Below are positions 62,715-64,000 of a stretch of DNA of 64,000 nt, piece after piece (position 1 is the first letter of the stretch; each line of letters starts with the position of its first letter). The DNA lies in NCBI GenBank assembly GCA_029260235.1, contig JAJDDP010000102.1:1-64000 (forward strand), read 5' to 3'. The translations under genes and the position numbers were made by a program. The notes below the pieces were generated by a model. That model worked only from the letters and a program-made list of their open reading frames with translations. It was not told the origin of the DNA and ran no database searches. Origin of the DNA: Phycisphaerae bacterium (GTDB taxonomy: Bacteria; Planctomycetota; Phycisphaerae; UBA1845).

Positions 62715-64000
62715 ATGCCCTCCACTACGATTCCTCCGACACGGTTGGCCATACACAGCTGTTGGGAGAGTTCCACCCCGGTGGGTTTTCTATACCGTCA
62801 TTCGATCAACCATCCCTGGGGCGTGATGCTGGTTGCAACGCTACTCGTCCTAGCTGTTGCGCCGGGCGTAGCACAGCTCACGCTGAGGACTGATGGACAC
62901 GCCCTGATCCCCACCGAGGCGGCAGAGATTCGGCTAGATGCCTCGATTCGCCAGGAATTCGGCACAAACGACGTTCTGGTCGTCCTCATCCGCACCAAAC
63001 ACATCGATGGGCTGTTCAATCCTCAAACGGTTGAACTGGTCCAAAATCTAAGCCGCAAGATCGCCAACAAGCTGGATCTTGGCCCGGCCAACATCTCTAG
63101 CTTGGAAACAGAGCACACAGACCGGGTTCGCACCGGCTCATTAAAGTTCCGCGGGTTTCTGGAACCGCTGCCCCAATCCCTAGAAGAACTTGAACGGCTG
63201 CGCGGTGACCTGGCAGCCATACAACTGTTCAACGGAACGCTAGTTTCGGCGGACGGCCAAGGCACGTCGATCCTGGTGGGTGTTCCCGAAGGCATTGATC
63301 GAGTTGCTTTCTTCTCGTCAATTCGGGACATCATCTCAGAGACGGACGTCGGCGCTGACTCCGTGCGGCTCATTGGCGCTCCTGTAGCCGAGGCTTTGCT
63401 GGGTACACACATCCTTGAGGATCTGGGCGTGCCAGCCGGGCTGCTGGGCTACCAGACGATGACTCCTCCTGGCGAGGACCGCTGGACGCTGCCCGTTTCA
63501 ACCTACGAGTTCAAACTTTTCATCGCCAGGAATTTTGGCTTGGTCCCCGTAGCCATCGCGGTGATGGTGATGGTGTTTCTGATTGCTTTTCGATCACTGC
63601 CTGCCGCGATGTTACCCCTGGCTGAGGTCGGGGCTTGCTTGGCGTTCGTGTTCGGCCTCATGGGTTGGGTGGGCGTGCCCATCTATCTGACTGTGGCTGT
63701 GCTGCCGATCATCCTGACCGCCATTGGGGTCGCTGACGAGATTCACATTTTCAGCCGGTATGCTGAGGAGCTTCGAACAGGGCGGTGGGACGACCACCGC
63801 CAAGCGGTGCTCACCTCCATGGAGGAGATGTGGAAGCCGGTGGTCAAGACATCGGTGACTACGTCTGTCGGGTTTTGCTCGTTTCTGCTCTCGCCCATTG
63901 AAGCTGTCCGCATGTTTGGATTGTTCGCGGTTGTGGGCATTCTCTTCTGCATGTTCTGGTCGCTGACAGTAATACCAGCCTTGCTGGCAGTGTGCCCGCC
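62715..64000 (+). CDS. MMPL/RND-type transporter (3' end outside window)
   Basis: The frame from the ATG at 62715 is open to the window edge. A first membrane helix (about residues 37-55) is followed by a large extracytoplasmic domain of about 210 residues and then a block of helices with the RND/MMPL pattern (FGLVPVAIAVMVMVFLIAF, then VAVLPIILTAIGVADEIHIFSRY, then PVVKTSVTTSVGFCSFLL). These proteins export lipids or hydrophobic products. Next to the ACP-KS-DUF1702 operon it could export the product, which is inference. No strong ribosome site precedes the ATG. Confidence 0.85.
   Translation, partial: MPSTTIPPTRLAIHSCWESSTPVGFLYRHSINHPWGVMLVATLLVLAVAPGVAQLTLRTDGHALIPTEAAEIRLDASIRQEFGTNDVLVVLIRTKHIDGLFNPQTVELVQNLSRKIANKLDLGPANISSLETEHTDRVRTGSLKFRGFLEPLPQSLEELERLRGDLAAIQLFNGTLVSADGQGTSILVGVPEGIDRVAFFSSIRDIISETDVGADSVRLIGAPVAEALLGTHILEDLGVPAGLLGYQTMTPPGEDRWTLPVSTYEFKLFIARNFGLVPVAIAVMVMVFLIAFRSLPAAMLPLAEVGACLAFVFGLMGWVGVPIYLTVAVLPIILTAIGVADEIHIFSRYAEELRTGRWDDHRQAVLTSMEEMWKPVVKTSVTTSVGFCSFLLSPIEAVRMFGLFAVVGILFCMFWSLTVIPALLAVCP

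Overview
The window looks like a chromosomal segment of a planctomycete, most likely of the Phycisphaerae type. This is inferred from gene content, not from a marker gene. The pointers are secreted proteins ending in an IPTLSEWG-type C-terminal sorting signal (three copies), an ECF sigma factor overlapping a soluble Ser/Thr kinase, zinc-ribbon membrane proteins, TPR-rich lipoproteins, an FG-GAP/UnbV protein, and a DUF1702-ACP-KS-KS gene set. No rRNA, tRNA, CRISPR array or insertion sequence was recognised.

Layout. 1-12.1 kb: a truncated FG-GAP/UnbV protein; a HAD phosphatase; an NTF2-like membrane protein; rarA-fthC-moaB; threonine synthase; a cheX-cheY-fapA signalling operon; and tandem lipoproteins. 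12.3-24.5 kb: a NikR-like regulator without its metal ligands, two secreted metzincin proteases, TPR proteins, a stand-alone LigD-type phosphoesterase, an O-antigen-ligase-like protein and a thymidylate-kinase-like protein. 24.6-40.5 kb: a PocR/GAF/PP2C phosphatase, an aldo/keto reductase, redox and membrane proteins, dprA, a glycosyltransferase-like protein, a radical SAM protein, an HD-GYP protein and a rimO-pgsA-uppP-mpo1 operon.

40.7-43 kb is the most striking part. Two genes that look broken by a stop codon are better read as selenoprotein genes. One is a secreted homologue of vertebrate iodothyronine deiodinases (UGA at 41032-41034 inside the family motif). The other is an AhpD-like peroxidase-related protein with a CxxU motif (UGA at 41964-41966). 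Each UGA is followed at bacterial-SECIS distance by a small hairpin. Beside them, in the same operon as the AhpD-like gene, lies a flavin nitroreductase that keeps the Glu/Tyr/Lys triad of iodotyrosine deiodinase. Homologues of both unrelated vertebrate deiodinase families thus sit within 2.2 kb, which suggests a redox or dehalogenation module.

43-56 kb: envelope and housekeeping genes (sugar transferase, DUF423, DUF547, DUF1015, VOC, pyrB), a MarR regulator with a paired palindromic operator, two divergent ECF sigma factors and a kinase. 56-64 kb: a DUF1702-ACP-KS-KS biosynthetic operon, two tandem IPTL-signal paralogues and the start of an MMPL/RND-type transporter that runs off the window.
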